Source: Arthrobacter sp. ZGTC131
GTDB taxonomy: Bacteria > Actinomycetota > Actinomycetes > Actinomycetales > Micrococcaceae
Direction: 5' to 3'
NCBI RefSeq assembly: GCF_002929275.1
Contig: NZ_PJIK01000003.1
Span: forward strand, 310,001-374,000
DNA length: 64,000 nt
Shown here: positions 50,197 through 59,540 of the stretch, piece by piece
Layout of the letters: the number at the start of each line of letters is the position of its first letter
Numbering within the stretch: the stretch's first letter is position 1
The notes under the pieces: generated by a model
Seen by the model: only the letters and a program-made list of their open reading frames with translations
Told to the model about the DNA's origin: nothing
Database searches by the model: none
Made by a program: the position numbers and the translations under genes

Positions 50197-50679
50197 ATGA
50201 ACGTGGAAGAGACGGATCTCCCGGGCCTCGGCCGGCGCAAAGACTTCATGACGGCCTCCGGCCGGCGGATCGGTGTGGTGGAACTGCGCGAAGGCCAGAC
50301 AGAACTGTTCGTCTCCGCCTGGGACGATCCCGACACCTGCCAGGCCTCGATTCCGCTGACCGGCGATGAAGCCGCCACGCTGGGCAACCTGCTGGGCGGC
50401 CAGCATCTGGCCATGAAGCTCACCGAAGCGCACCGCGAAGTCCCGGGCATCGTCACCCGGCAGTTCTCCATCACCGCGGGCTCACCGTTCCAAAACCAGC
50501 CCATGGGCAAGGCCTGCATCCGCACCCGGTGCGGCGTTTCGATTGTGGCGATCATGCGGGAGGGTGAGGTGGTCCCCTCGCCGGGGCCCGACGTCGTTCT
50601 TCACTCAGGCGATCTGCTCGTAGCCGTCGGTACGCAAGAAGGGCTTGATACAGCGGCCGATATCCTGCGCAACGGCTGA
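50197..50679 (+). CDS. RCK_C (TrkA-C) regulatory subunit of a cation/proton antiporter
   Basis: The protein has 160 aa. The C-terminal 75 residues are an RCK_C domain (CIRTRCGVSIVAIMREGEVV, PGPDVVLHSGDLLVAVGTQE). The N-terminal half is a beta-rich domain also seen in KhtT-type proteins. Such subunits bind nucleotides or respond to pH and control a partner antiporter, here the CPA2 protein whose gene begins 5 bases downstream. Confidence 0.88.
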   Translation: MNVEETDLPGLGRRKDFMTASGRRIGVVELREGQTELFVSAWDDPDTCQASIPLTGDEAATLGNLLGGQHLAMKLTEAHREVPGIVTRQFSITAGSPFQNQPMGKACIRTRCGVSIVAIMREGEVVPSPGPDVVLHSGDLLVAVGTQEGLDTAADILRNG

Positions 50680-50684
50680 CGCCG

Positions 50685-51869
50685 ATGGACGAGCTGGCAC
50701 TGACCCTCATTGAACTGGGGGCCGTCGTGTTCAGCCTGGGCCTGCTGGCCCGGCTCGCAGGGCGCATCGGCATGTCGCCCATCCCGTTGTACCTGGTGGG
50801 AGGCCTGTTCTTCGGCGCCGGCGGGCTGATGAAGCTTGAAGGCATCCAGAGTTTTGCGCATCTCTCCGGCGAGATCGGTGTGATCCTGCTGCTGTTAATG
50901 CTCGGGTTGGAATATTCGGCGTCGGAGCTGGTTACCGGGATGCATCGCTCCTGGAAGGGCGGTGTCCTGGACCTTGTCTTGAATTTTCTTCCCGGAGCCG
51001 CTCTTGCCGTGATGCTGGGATGGGGCCCGGTAGGCGCAATGGTGATGGGCGGGATCACCTATATTTCTTCCTCCGGCATTGCGGCCAAGGTCATCACGGA
51101 CCTTGGCCGCATCGGTAACAGGGAAACGCCGGTGATTCTCTCAATCCTGGTCTTCGAGGACCTGGCGATGGCCATGTACCTACCGATTCTCACTGCAACG
51201 CTGGCAGGGATCAGCTTCCTCGAAGGCCTGCTGACTGTGGGCATTTCTCTGGCGGTGGTCACCGTGGTGCTGGCGGTGGCGCTCCGGCACGGCCATCGCG
51301 TCTCCCAGGCAGTGCACAGCGAAAATTCCGAGGTCTTCCTCCTCAACCTGTTGGGTGCAGCGCTCCTGGTTGCAGGTTTGGCGTCGGCGTTGCAGGTGTC
51401 GGCCGCGGTTGGTGCCTTCTTGCTCGGCATCGCCATTTCAGGTGCGACGGCCCATAGCGCGACGCGGATCCTTGAGCCGTTGCGCGATCTGTTCGCCGCC
51501 ATCTTCTTCGTGGCCTTCGGACTCAACACGGATCCGGCATCCATCCCCCCGGTACTCGGCTGGGCGGTAGTCCTGGCCGTAGTCACCGCCGCCACGAAGA
51601 TGGTTACAGGGGTGTGGGCGGCCAAGCGGGCAGGCATTGCGCGGCGCGGCCGGTTCCGCACAGGAGCTGCTCTCATTGCGCGCGGCGAGTTCTCGATCGT
51701 CATCGCCGGCTTGGCTGTGGCTTCCGGTGCCGCGTCTAGCGAACTTGCAGCCCTCGCAACGGCCTATGTCCTACTGATGGCGATCCTTGGCCCCCTCGCT
51801 GCCCGGTATGTGGAGCCCGTGCTGCAGAAATTCTCCCGGCCGGCAGCTCCCGACGCCGTCCCCGCCTGA
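50685..51869 (+). CDS. CPA2 family K+(Na+)/H+ antiporter, KhtU/KefB-like
   Basis: A 394-aa, 11 to 13-helix protein of the Kef/NhaP2-like group. Conserved features are VILLLLMLGLEYSASEL, GITYISSSGIAAKVITDLGR, ILVFEDLAMAMYLPIL and a late GAALIARGEFSIVIAGLAV. It ends after the membrane part and lacks a fused TrkA-N domain; the separate RCK_C subunit upstream fills that role. Together they form a KhtTU-like K+/H+ antiporter. It is the second cation/proton antiporter in the window after Mrp. Confidence 0.89.
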   Translation: MDELALTLIELGAVVFSLGLLARLAGRIGMSPIPLYLVGGLFFGAGGLMKLEGIQSFAHLSGEIGVILLLLMLGLEYSASELVTGMHRSWKGGVLDLVLNFLPGAALAVMLGWGPVGAMVMGGITYISSSGIAAKVITDLGRIGNRETPVILSILVFEDLAMAMYLPILTATLAGISFLEGLLTVGISLAVVTVVLAVALRHGHRVSQAVHSENSEVFLLNLLGAALLVAGLASALQVSAAVGAFLLGIAISGATAHSATRILEPLRDLFAAIFFVAFGLNTDPASIPPVLGWAVVLAVVTAATKMVTGVWAAKRAGIARRGRFRTGAALIARGEFSIVIAGLAVASGAASSELAALATAYVLLMAILGPLAARYVEPVLQKFSRPAAPDAVPA

Positions 51870-51945
51870 ACCCTGGCGCGGCGCGGCCCCAACGGCCCGG
51901 CCCTCGTCCCGCTCATCAACCGCAAAGGCCAGCCCGAAAGAGGAC

Positions 51946-52521
51946 CTAGATGTCCGTGCGGTGGAAGTTCAGGTGGCTGCGGCTCGCGGTGGGTCCGCGC
52001 TGGCCCTGGTAGCGGTTGCCGTATTCGCCGGAGCCATAGGGGAATTCGGCGGCGGACGACAGGCGGAAGAAGCAGAGCTGGCCGATCTTCATACCGGGCC
52101 ACAGCTTGATGGGCAGCGTGGCCATGTTGGACAGCTCCAGCGTGACGTGGCCGGAGAAGCCGGGGTCGATGAACCCGGCGGTGGAGTGCGTCAGCAGACC
52201 CAGCCGGCCCAGCGAGGACTTGCCCTCGAGGCGCGCGGCAATGTCGTCCGGAAGCGTGACGGTCTCATAGGTTGAGCCAAGCACGAACTCGCCGGGATGC
52301 AGGATGAAGGGTTCGCCCTCTTCCACTTCCACCAGGCGGGTCAGCTCGGGCTGCTCTTCCGCGGGGTCGATGTGCGCGTACTTGTGGTTGTCGAACAGCC
52401 GGAAAAAGCGGTCAATCCGGACGTCCACCGAGGACGGCTGAACCATCGCGGAGTCGTACGGATCGAGAACAATCCGTTCGGAATCAATTTCGGCACGAAT
52501 GTCGCGGTCAGAGATCAGCAC
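51946..52521 (-). CDS. dcd: dCTP deaminase
   Basis: About 191 aa. The start [39 protein letters not shown] and the catalytic-site stretch [20 protein letters not shown] are characteristic. Dcd converts dCTP to dUTP; some forms also cleave dUTP to dUMP. The GTG at 52521 gives the correct length, but the GGAGG sequence ahead of it is unusually close (one base between), so initiation may be weak. No alternative start is credible because homology begins exactly here. Confidence 0.93.
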   Translation of the reverse strand: MLISDRDIRAEIDSERIVLDPYDSAMVQPSSVDVRIDRFFRLFDNHKYAHIDPAEEQPELTRLVEVEEGEPFILHPGEFVLGSTYETVTLPDDIAARLEGKSSLGRLGLLTHSTAGFIDPGFSGHVTLELSNMATLPIKLWPGMKIGQLCFFRLSSAAEFPYGSGEYGNRYQGQRGPTASRSHLNFHRTDI

Positions 52522-52628
52522 GCCTCCAAAATACCAGCATTGATGGCGCTGCCACGTGCCGCTAGTCTTGCGGGACAATCCGGCCGACGGTCTCACGTCA
52601 CACGGCCCAAAATAGAGCTGGGGATGTT

Positions 52629-54449
52629 TTGAAGAAGATTGCGGCCCAGGCCGTCGTTGCGGTCCTTTGCGCCTTCGCGTTGGCCGCACCGGCGGCGGGC
52701 GGGTATCCGGCGCGGCCAGGCGGTCCGTCGCAGCCAAGGGGTCAGGCGGCTGCAACTGCCGCGGGACCGACCGCACCACTCATGCCCGGCGCGTCACAGG
52801 CCACGTCCGACGACGGCGGAGCGGCGCCCGCGGCTCACTCACCCGGGCAGCCGCTCGCCGATGCGGCTAACGCGGCGGCCGGCACCGAGGCGGCCCTCGC
52901 CGCCCCTGCCCCGTCCCCCGCCCCGTCCGGAACGGCCGCAGAACCCGTCACGGCAACGCAACGCGCCACGTCATCGCAAACAGCCACCTCTCCGGAAGCG
53001 GCAGGCACAGGGATGCCAGCCCGCGACGCATCAGGAGCAGCTGCGGCCGGTCCGCCGGAGCCGGCTTCCATCCCGCCGCTCTCGGCTCCGGACGACGCAT
53101 TCGTCTCTCCGCGGGAGCCGGCCCAGACAGAAGGCGCCCAACCGGAACCGGGGTCTGCCCCGCGAGCGCTGACCCCCGAGGCACTGGTGCCGGACAGCAA
53201 CGCTGCCCAGGTCGGCGCCGTCTTCAACGCGATCAACACCTACCGGGCATCCTTGGGCCTGCCCGCCGTGATGTACCACGCCGCCGTTGCGGGCATGGCG
53301 CAGGAGTGGTCCGACAGCATCGCCTCACGCGAGGTCATCGAGCACCGGGCCGGCTTCTGGACGGATGCCCGGGCGCTCAGTCCGGACAACGGCGCGGGCG
53401 AGGTCATCGCCGTCCGCTGGGACCGGGACGCCGCGCAGCTCGTCGAGTGGTGGAAGGGCTCCCCGGCCCATCACGCCATCCTCACTGATCCCCGGTTCAG
53501 CGTGGTGGGCATCGGCATCACCTTCACGGACGGCAACTGGCAAACCAACCCCGGCCGCTACACCATGTGGGGCGTGGTGAACTTCTTCGGTTACAGCGGC
53601 CTTCCGTCCGGGACCGCAACCAGCCCGGGCGGCAGCACCGCTGTCCCGGTCCAGCCAGCCGATGTGTGCGAACCCCTGGTGAAGCACATGCCGCCGACCC
53701 TGGGCCTGGCCACGGCGGCCATCAGGAGCGCCGGTGACCTGCTGTCCGTGGACGCGGCCGGCCAATTGATCAACCGCCCGTCGCTCGGGAACGGGTTGTT
53801 TGGTCCGGCTGAAGTTGCAGGGTCCGGATTTGCCGCCGCCCAGGCCGTTTTCGTCACGGACTGGGAGCGCGACGGCATCTTTGACGTGCTGGCGCAGTGG
53901 GCGGACGGCCGGCTGACGCTGCATTCCGGGGCGCTGGCGGGCGGATTCCTCGCACCCGTCACACTCGGCCAGTCCGGCTGGACGGGGCTGACGCTGACAG
54001 TCGGCGGATGGTGTTCGGCCAACCGGCTTCCCCAGCTCCTGGTCCTGGACTCCGGGGCGAATCTCTGGCTGTACCCCAACCGGGGCACCGGCGACCTGGT
54101 TGAGCGCACGCTGATCGCGTCCGGAGTCGCGGCGACGCGACTGGCCATGGTGGATTTCGACGGCGACGGTTTCCAGGATCTGCTGGCCCGCCAGGGCGAC
54201 GGGAACGTTCTCCTGTACCGGGGATCCGGCACGCCGTGGCCCCGGGTCGAGGCCCGGGCAGCGGTGGCCAGCGGCTGGGGCGATGTCTCGGCGATCCGCT
54301 CCCTGAAGGACGTCACGGGCGCCTATTCCGCCGGGCTGGCGCTGCAGAGGCCGGGCAACTCGGTGCAGTACCTGGGCCTCAGCGGCGGGGCCTTGAGCGC
54401 TCCGTCAGCAGTTCCAGGAAGCTGGACCGGCCAGCGGCTCGCCCAGTAA
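52629..54449 (+). CDS. secreted CAP-domain protein with FG-GAP-type repeats
   Basis: A 606-aa exported protein starting at TTG 52629. Signal peptide ([20 protein letters not shown]), then a disordered Ala/Pro/Thr linker to about residue 185, then a CAP/SCP domain (about 195-320: [52 protein letters not shown]). Residues 370-600 hold VCBS/FG-GAP-like repeats with Ca-binding loops ([29 protein letters not shown]). In the family, CAP domains occur in secreted proteins of varied function. The repeats suggest binding to the envelope or another surface. Confidence 0.85.
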   Translation: MKKIAAQAVVAVLCAFALAAPAAGGYPARPGGPSQPRGQAAATAAGPTAPLMPGASQATSDDGGAAPAAHSPGQPLADAANAAAGTEAALAAPAPSPAPSGTAAEPVTATQRATSSQTATSPEAAGTGMPARDASGAAAAGPPEPASIPPLSAPDDAFVSPREPAQTEGAQPEPGSAPRALTPEALVPDSNAAQVGAVFNAINTYRASLGLPAVMYHAAVAGMAQEWSDSIASREVIEHRAGFWTDARALSPDNGAGEVIAVRWDRDAAQLVEWWKGSPAHHAILTDPRFSVVGIGITFTDGNWQTNPGRYTMWGVVNFFGYSGLPSGTATSPGGSTAVPVQPADVCEPLVKHMPPTLGLATAAIRSAGDLLSVDAAGQLINRPSLGNGLFGPAEVAGSGFAAAQAVFVTDWERDGIFDVLAQWADGRLTLHSGALAGGFLAPVTLGQSGWTGLTLTVGGWCSANRLPQLLVLDSGANLWLYPNRGTGDLVERTLIASGVAATRLAMVDFDGDGFQDLLARQGDGNVLLYRGSGTPWPRVEARAAVASGWGDVSAIRSLKDVTGAYSAGLALQRPGNSVQYLGLSGGALSAPSAVPGSWTGQRLAQ

Positions 54450-54494
54450 TACCGGAACCGCGCCGTAACGGAACCGCAGCCCGGGCGCGGAGTC

Positions 54495-54941
54495 CTAGTC
54501 CGCCGTCGGACTGTCCTCGAGCACGGCCCTGAGCCGCTCCAGCTGTGCGACCTGCGCTTTCAGCCTCCGCTGGACGGCCGGACGGGCGAGGCTCCGGAGT
54601 CCTTTGAGAGGGCATTCGAGGGCGAAGCGCACGCGCGTTCCGGCGCCTTCCGTGCTGAGGTAGAACCCGCCGCTCGGCAAAGAGGGCCCGGCCACCACCT
54701 GGAACCGGATTTCGGCACCCGGGCGTACGTGCGTGATCTCAAAGTCCCCCGCGACCGGACGGCCCCCCGGCCCTGTAAGGGTCACTTGATACCGGGCACC
54801 GGCGCTCCCGGCACTGCCCGAACTGAGGCTGATGCTGCGGATACCTTCCTGCCACGACGGGAGGTTCAGCCCTTCAAGCAGGAAGCCGTAAACCGTCATG
54901 GCACCGCGGTGCACGAGGACCTCGTGTTCTGCAGATGCCAT
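54495..54941 (-). CDS. SRPBCC (polyketide cyclase-like) protein
   Basis: A 148-aa protein. The start HEVLVHRGAMTVYGFLLEGL, then NLPSWQEGIRSI and FEITHVRPGAEIRFQVVAG fit the START/SRPBCC lipid-pocket fold. These small proteins bind hydrophobic ligands or act as cyclases. No partner gene identifies the ligand. It is convergent with the secreted CAP protein. Confidence 0.8.
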   Translation of the reverse strand: MASAEHEVLVHRGAMTVYGFLLEGLNLPSWQEGIRSISLSSGSAGSAGARYQVTLTGPGGRPVAGDFEITHVRPGAEIRFQVVAGPSLPSGGFYLSTEGAGTRVRFALECPLKGLRSLARPAVQRRLKAQVAQLERLRAVLEDSPTAD

Positions 54942-55184
54942 CGGATCCTTTTCCAGCGTCGGGCGGTGTGCGTAGCCCGTTCCCCCGATCTGCAGCTAAC
55001 TGGACTCAGGATAGCCAGCGGCGCGAACCCCCGGTGAAGCCTGACCGGGCCTTTACCGAAGAGTTACGGGAGTCACCGGCGGAGCCCTGCCGGAGGACGC
55101 GCGCAGGGCAGGGAGCGGCAGGTGACCCGGCTGGCGACGCAACTGCGCTAAGCTAGGTTTTGCGCCGGCGATATCCGGGGCGAT

Positions 55185-55255
55185 GCGGCTGTAGCTCAAT
55201 GGTAGAGCGCTAGCTTCCCAAGCTCGATACGCGGGTTCGATTCCCGTCAGCCGCT
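55185..55255 (+). tRNA. tRNA-Gly (anticodon CCC)
   Basis: The 7-base acceptor arms GCGGCTG and CAGCCGC pair perfectly. The D arm reads AGCTCAATGGTAGAGC. The anticodon loop is TTCCCAA with anticodon CCC at its centre. The T arm is GCGGGTTCGATTCCCGT. The discriminator base T at 55255 is followed by an encoded CCA (55256-55258). The anticodon stem has one T-C mismatch. Confidence 0.95.
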
Positions 55256-55347
55256 CCATTTGCCCAGCCGGTTCCCGGCGGCCCATTAGGCAGCTGCCTG
55301 TATGGTCAGAGGTCAGGAACCTCTTCGGTTCCGCTACAGGAGCAACC

Positions 55348-55494
55348 ATGGCTGACAAGTCCCCCCGTCAAGCAGCATCCAAAAAATCCGGCAAATCCAT
55401 CAAGGAAAAGCGCGCCGACAAGAGAGCCGCCGCAGCACCGGCCAGCTCACTGGACAAGACCAGCGCCAAGCCGGTGACGGCAAAGAAGAAGTGA
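55348..55494 (+). CDS. small basic protein
   Basis: A 48-aa, Lys/Ala/Ser-rich protein starting ADKSPRQAASKKSGKSIKEK and ending in a run of lysines. The ATG at 55348 has ACAGGAG ahead. Its stop overlaps the GTG of the next gene (GTGA at 55491-55494), which supports real translation. It is probably nucleic-acid associated or disordered; no function is known. Similar lysine-rich microproteins are widespread in actinobacteria. Confidence 0.75.
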   Translation: MADKSPRQAASKKSGKSIKEKRADKRAAAAPASSLDKTSAKPVTAKKK

Positions 55495-56654
55495 CCGGCT
55501 CACCGAACCATCTCACCCTCGGGGTTGTCTCGTCGTCACGCAAACCGGATGAACGCCGCCTCCCCCTGCATCCCCTCCATCTTGAGCGCATCGCCCCGGA
55601 GTTGCGCCAGCGGATGATCCTCGAGCACGGCTACGGCGAACGCTTCGGCTTTTCCGACGCCCAGCTCGCCCCGCTGGTGGGCAGCCTGGCCAGCCGCGAA
55701 GAGCTGCTGGCGAAAGCCGACGTCGTCCTGCTGCCCAAGCCGCAGCCGCAGGACCTCGCCGAATTGCGCGACGGCCAGGTCCTCTGGGGCTGGCCGCACT
55801 GTGTCCAGGACCGCGCCATCACTCAGCTGGCCATCGACAAGAAACTCACGCTGATCGCCTTCGAGGCCATGAACCACTGGGCCAGCGACGGTGGGTTCGG
55901 CCTGCACGTGTTCCACAAGAACAACGAACTCGCAGGCTACTGCTCGGTGATCCACGCCCTGGCCCTGACCGGGTCCACCGGCGACTACGGCCGGCGGCTC
56001 AGCGCCGTCGTCATCGGTTTCGGCGCCACCGCACGGGGGGCGGTCACTGCGCTGAACGCCCACGGCATCCATGACGTGCAGGTGCTGACCAACAGGGGTG
56101 TGGCCGCGGTGGGATCCCCCATCCATTCGGTGCGGATCGCGCAGTTCGACCACGCTGACAAGGCGCCGTTCCTCAGCCAGGTCATCACCGAGCGCGGCCG
56201 CGTCCCGCTGGCCCCGTTCCTGGCCGAGAGCGACATCGTGGTCAACTGCACGCTGCAGGACCCCAATAATCCGCTGACCTACCTGCGGACCGAGGACCTG
56301 GGCGCATTCCGGCCGGGAAGTTTGATTGTGGACGTCTCCTGCGACGAGGGCATGGGCTTCAGCTGGGCCAAGACCACCACGTTCACCGAACCAATGTTCA
56401 CCGTGGGCGACCACATCGACTATTACGCGGTGGACCACAGCCCGTCCTACCTCTGGAACTCCTCGAGCTGGGAAATCAGCGAGGCACTCCTGCCCTTCCT
56501 GGAGACCGTCATGTCCGGCCCCGCCGCGTGGAAGGACAGCGACACCGTCGCCCGCGCCATCGAGATCCGCGACGGCGCGATCATCAACAAGGACGTGCTG
56601 GAGTTCCAGCGCCGGGAAGCTGATTACCCGCACAACGTGCTGCCGGGAAGCTGA
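55491..56654 (+). CDS. alanine dehydrogenase/PNT-like protein, N5-(carboxyethyl)ornithine synthase type
   Basis: A 387-aa protein with the AlaDH/PNT N-terminal domain (VVSSSRKPDERRLPLHPLHL, with the conserved K-x-D-E-R-R) and a Rossmann segment (RLSAVVIGFGATARGAVTAL). The segment FEAMNHWASDGGFGLHVFHK resembles N5-(1-carboxyethyl)ornithine synthase, which reductively joins pyruvate to an amino group using NADPH. An alanine or saccharopine dehydrogenase-like role is the alternative. The GTG start overlaps the small basic protein stop. Confidence 0.78.
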   Translation: MTGSPNHLTLGVVSSSRKPDERRLPLHPLHLERIAPELRQRMILEHGYGERFGFSDAQLAPLVGSLASREELLAKADVVLLPKPQPQDLAELRDGQVLWGWPHCVQDRAITQLAIDKKLTLIAFEAMNHWASDGGFGLHVFHKNNELAGYCSVIHALALTGSTGDYGRRLSAVVIGFGATARGAVTALNAHGIHDVQVLTNRGVAAVGSPIHSVRIAQFDHADKAPFLSQVITERGRVPLAPFLAESDIVVNCTLQDPNNPLTYLRTEDLGAFRPGSLIVDVSCDEGMGFSWAKTTTFTEPMFTVGDHIDYYAVDHSPSYLWNSSSWEISEALLPFLETVMSGPAAWKDSDTVARAIEIRDGAIINKDVLEFQRREADYPHNVLPGS

Positions 56655-56657
56655 GCC

Positions 56658-57986
56658 TCAGGCGGCCCGCTGCACCACACGCAGCAGGCGCCGGCGGTCG
56701 CGGAAGTCCACCTTGAGCTTCAGCTCACCCTTGCGGGCGAGTACGACGGCGACTGTCACCGCCGCGAGTGCCGGCACGCCGCCCGCCACCAGGAGGGCGG
56801 CGTGCGGATCCAGGTGCTCGGCGATGGACCCGATCATGGGGCCGCCGATCGCCTGGCCGCCGATCAGCACCATGATGTAGAGGCTCATCACCCGGCCGCG
56901 GATGCCCATGTTGGAGCTGATCTGGACCAGCTGGTTGGAGGCCGTGAGGAACATCAGGCACCAGAAACCTGACAGCACCATGGCGGCGCCGAACCAGGCG
57001 AGGGATGGTGCGAAGGCGGACACGCACAGCATGAGCCCGTACATCCCTGCGCCGAACACCACGGACCGCAGCCGCAACTGCCGGCGCCGGGTTGACGCCA
57101 CCGCTCCGGCCAGCGCGCCCAGCGCCACGAGCGCGTTCAGCATCCCGTACCCGCCGGCGCCGATGCCGTAGACCCGGTCCGCAAACGCGGCGAGCAGCAC
57201 CGGCAGGCTCATGGCGAACACCGCGATGAAGCCGGCCATCAGCCACGGCCAGTAGATGGTGGGCTTGCTGAGTGCATACCGCAGCCCTTCGCGCAGCATG
57301 CCCTTGCGCTTCGGCGCCGGCGTGCTGACAAACAGCTGGTCCTTGCGCAGAAGGAGCAGCATGGCCACCGTGGAACAGCAGGCCACCGCATTCGCGGCGA
57401 AGGCCCAGCCGGCCCCGACCGCCGTGAGCAGCACGCCGGCGATCGCCGGGCCGATGAGCCCGCCCAGCTGGAACGTCGTGGAGTTCACGCTGATGGCATT
57501 GCGCAGGTACCGCGGCCCCACGAGCTCATGGACGAACACCTGCCGCGCCGGCTGGTCCAGCACCGTGACCAGGCCCAGAACGAACGCGATGACATACACG
57601 TGCCAGACCTCGATTCCGCCACCCAGCGCGAGGACTGCGAGGGCGGCCGCCAGGGCAGCGGCGACAGACTGGCAGATGATCAGGATCCTGCGCTTCGCGA
57701 ACCGGTCCGCCATCATCCCGCCCCAGGGGCCGAGCACCAGCGACGGCATGAACTGCAGCGCCACGGTAATGCCGACGGCAGTGACGGATCCGGAGAGCTG
57801 AAGCACCAGCCAGTCCTGTGCGATCCGCTGCATCCAGAGGGCGATGACGGCCACGAAATGGCCGATCGCAAAGATGCGGAAATTGGGGACTCGAAGGGAA
57901 ATGAAGGTATGGCGCCAGGGAAGGCGTTCACTGACGACGGCGACGGGCTGGGTGACGGTGGCCGTTGGCGGCGGTGGGGGTGTCAC
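56658..57986 (-). CDS. MFS exporter, EntS-like (MFS_3)
   Basis: A 442-aa, 12-helix transporter. The start FRIFAIGHFVAVIALWMQRI then AQDWLVLQLSGS and the motif GPWGGMMADRFAKRRILI fit the MFS_3 group with EntS-type siderophore or drug exporters. GTG 57986 follows GAGGAA. It is divergent from a LysR-type gene, with an interrupted palindrome in the gap, so the regulator probably controls it. The substrate is unknown. It ends 3 bases from the convergent AlaDH-like gene. Confidence 0.87.
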   Translation of the reverse strand: MTPPPPPTATVTQPVAVVSERLPWRHTFISLRVPNFRIFAIGHFVAVIALWMQRIAQDWLVLQLSGSVTAVGITVALQFMPSLVLGPWGGMMADRFAKRRILIICQSVAAALAAALAVLALGGGIEVWHVYVIAFVLGLVTVLDQPARQVFVHELVGPRYLRNAISVNSTTFQLGGLIGPAIAGVLLTAVGAGWAFAANAVACCSTVAMLLLLRKDQLFVSTPAPKRKGMLREGLRYALSKPTIYWPWLMAGFIAVFAMSLPVLLAAFADRVYGIGAGGYGMLNALVALGALAGAVASTRRRQLRLRSVVFGAGMYGLMLCVSAFAPSLAWFGAAMVLSGFWCLMFLTASNQLVQISSNMGIRGRVMSLYIMVLIGGQAIGGPMIGSIAEHLDPHAALLVAGGVPALAAVTVAVVLARKGELKLKVDFRDRRRLLRVVQRAA

Positions 57987-58075
57987 AGGAGTTCCTCAGG
58001 AGAGCGGGCCGGCGGGGATGCCTCTAACGCTAGGGTGGAGGAGAAGGATTATGTAAGACTATTGGTCCTATAACT

Positions 58076-58096
58076 AGCATTGCGGATCGTAATGCT
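58076..58096. promoter_or_regulatory. candidate LysR-binding site
   Basis: AGCATT (58076-58081) and AATGCT (58091-58096) form a 6-base inverted repeat with a 9-base centre. It includes the T-N9/11-A layout of LysR-type sites, and lies 70 bases before the LysR start and 90 from the MFS start. It is probably the site from which both divergent genes are controlled. Confidence 0.5.
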
Positions 58097-58165
58097 GGCT
58101 GTGCGGGCCGGTGTCAGCCCGCCGCTGCAGCCCGGCAGGACGGCGGACGCAACCCAGGAGAGCGC

Positions 58166-59020
58166 ATGTTTGAACCGGCACAGCTTCGATCGTTCCTCGC
58201 CGTTGCCGAGACCTTGAGCTTCACCAAGGCCGCCGACCGCCTGGGCCTCGCCCAGCCGACCGTCAGCCAGCATGTGCGCAAACTGGAGACCGCGGCCAAG
58301 CGGATGCTGATCACCCGCGACACCAGGGACGTCCGGCTGACGGACAACGGCGATGCGATGGCCGGCTTCGCCCGGAACATCCTCGCGGCCCACGACGCCG
58401 CAGCGCGCTACTTCTCCGGTTCTGCCATGCGCGGCCGCCTGCGGTTCGGCACGGCGGACGACCTGGCCATCACGGGGCTTCCGCGCATCCTGCGGGAGTT
58501 CCGGCAGATCTATCCTCAAATCAACCTTGAGCTCACGGTCGGCCAGAGCGACCAGCTGTACAAGCGGCTCAACTCAGGGCAGCTGGACCTGGTCTTTGTG
58601 AAGTGGGTGGCCGGGGCAAAGGACGGCACCGTCGTCCAGCACGATTCCTTTTCCTGGGTTGGCCTCGAGCAGACCGCCCTGGAGCCCGGCGACCCGGTGC
58701 CGCTGATCGCCTACCCGTCGCCCAGCCTGAGCCGGAAACTCGCCATCGACGCCCTCGAATCCGTGGGCCGGACGTGGCGCATCACGTGCACCACCAAGCA
58801 GATCAGCGGCGTACTGGCGGCGGTCCGCGCCGGCATCGGCGTGGCAGTCATGCCGTCCTCGCTGGTGCCGGAGGACCTGAAGGTCATCACGCGCCGCTTC
58901 GAGCTGCCGCCGGTGGGCGACGTCGATTTCACCCTGATTCGGAACCCGCTGGCCAACGCCGAGGTCATCGATGCACTGACCCAGGCAATCCTGGGAAGGA
59001 CACTCAAGAAGCCCGTTTGA
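58166..59020 (+). CDS. LysR family transcriptional regulator
   Basis: A 284-aa protein. Residues 3-62 are the LysR helix-turn-helix (LRSFLAVAETLSFTKAADRL, GLAQPTVSQHVRKLE). Residues 88-280 form the periplasmic-binding-like effector domain (GRLRFGTADDLAITGLPRIL). The ATG at 58166 follows GGAGAGC. It is divergent from the MFS exporter gene, its likely target. The inducer is unknown. Confidence 0.9.
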   Translation: MFEPAQLRSFLAVAETLSFTKAADRLGLAQPTVSQHVRKLETAAKRMLITRDTRDVRLTDNGDAMAGFARNILAAHDAAARYFSGSAMRGRLRFGTADDLAITGLPRILREFRQIYPQINLELTVGQSDQLYKRLNSGQLDLVFVKWVAGAKDGTVVQHDSFSWVGLEQTALEPGDPVPLIAYPSPSLSRKLAIDALESVGRTWRITCTTKQISGVLAAVRAGIGVAVMPSSLVPEDLKVITRRFELPPVGDVDFTLIRNPLANAEVIDALTQAILGRTLKKPV

Positions 59021-59181
59021 GCCACGTCCGCCGGGGGTACGGGCGAAAAAATGATTGATAACCGTTCGCAGCGGGCCTATGCTGGCAATGTTGTCAGTCA
59101 TGCAGCGGCTGATAACAAGAAGGTTTCGAAGACGAACGGGTGCCCGGCGACGATGCCCGCCCTGTTCGGGATAGGTATGCC

Positions 59182-59439
59182 GTGACCACAGCCGCCAACC
59201 ACCGCCACTTCCCACACCACTCTCTGACAGTCGACACCGAATATGTTGGCAAGCCCAACTGCGAAAAGTGCGGAACCGACGAATTCATTTACCTCGAGTC
59301 CTTCATTCCGCCGAAGTACCGCCATGACGGCACCGTCAGGACGCTGGGCGAAGTCGCCTACACCTGCACCCGGTGCGAGGACTTTTCCGCCCACAGCGTC
59401 CCCTCATCCTGGGCTCCGCCCGGCTGGTACCTGGGCTAA
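59182..59439 (+). CDS. small zinc-ribbon protein
   Basis: About 85 aa. Two C-x-x-C pairs (NCEKCGTDEFIYL and YTCTRCEDFSAH) would bind one zinc ion. The end PSSWAPPGWYLG is rich in aromatic residues. The GTG at 59182 (TTAANHRHFPHH) is chosen because the preceding frame is not protein-like. Its function is unknown. It is convergent with putA and separated from it by a strong terminator hairpin. Confidence 0.72.
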   Translation: MTTAANHRHFPHHSLTVDTEYVGKPNCEKCGTDEFIYLESFIPPKYRHDGTVRTLGEVAYTCTRCEDFSAHSVPSSWAPPGWYLG

Positions 59440-59481
59440 GACCGCACCAGCAGCAATATGCCAAGACCGCACGGGTGAACG

Positions 59482-59513
59482 AACGGGCGGGCGCCGGATG
59501 GCGCCCGCCCGTT
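59482..59513. terminator. strong bidirectional hairpin between zinc-ribbon gene and putA
   Basis: AACGGGCGGGCGCC (59482-59495) pairs perfectly with 59500-59513 over 14 bases around a GGAT loop. T-rich sequence (GTTGCCTT) follows on the plus strand. It lies 43 bases after the zinc-ribbon stop and 28 before the end of putA, as expected for a shared terminator. Confidence 0.8.
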
Positions 59514-59540
59514 GTTGCCTTCCTAAGGCACGTGAGTCGG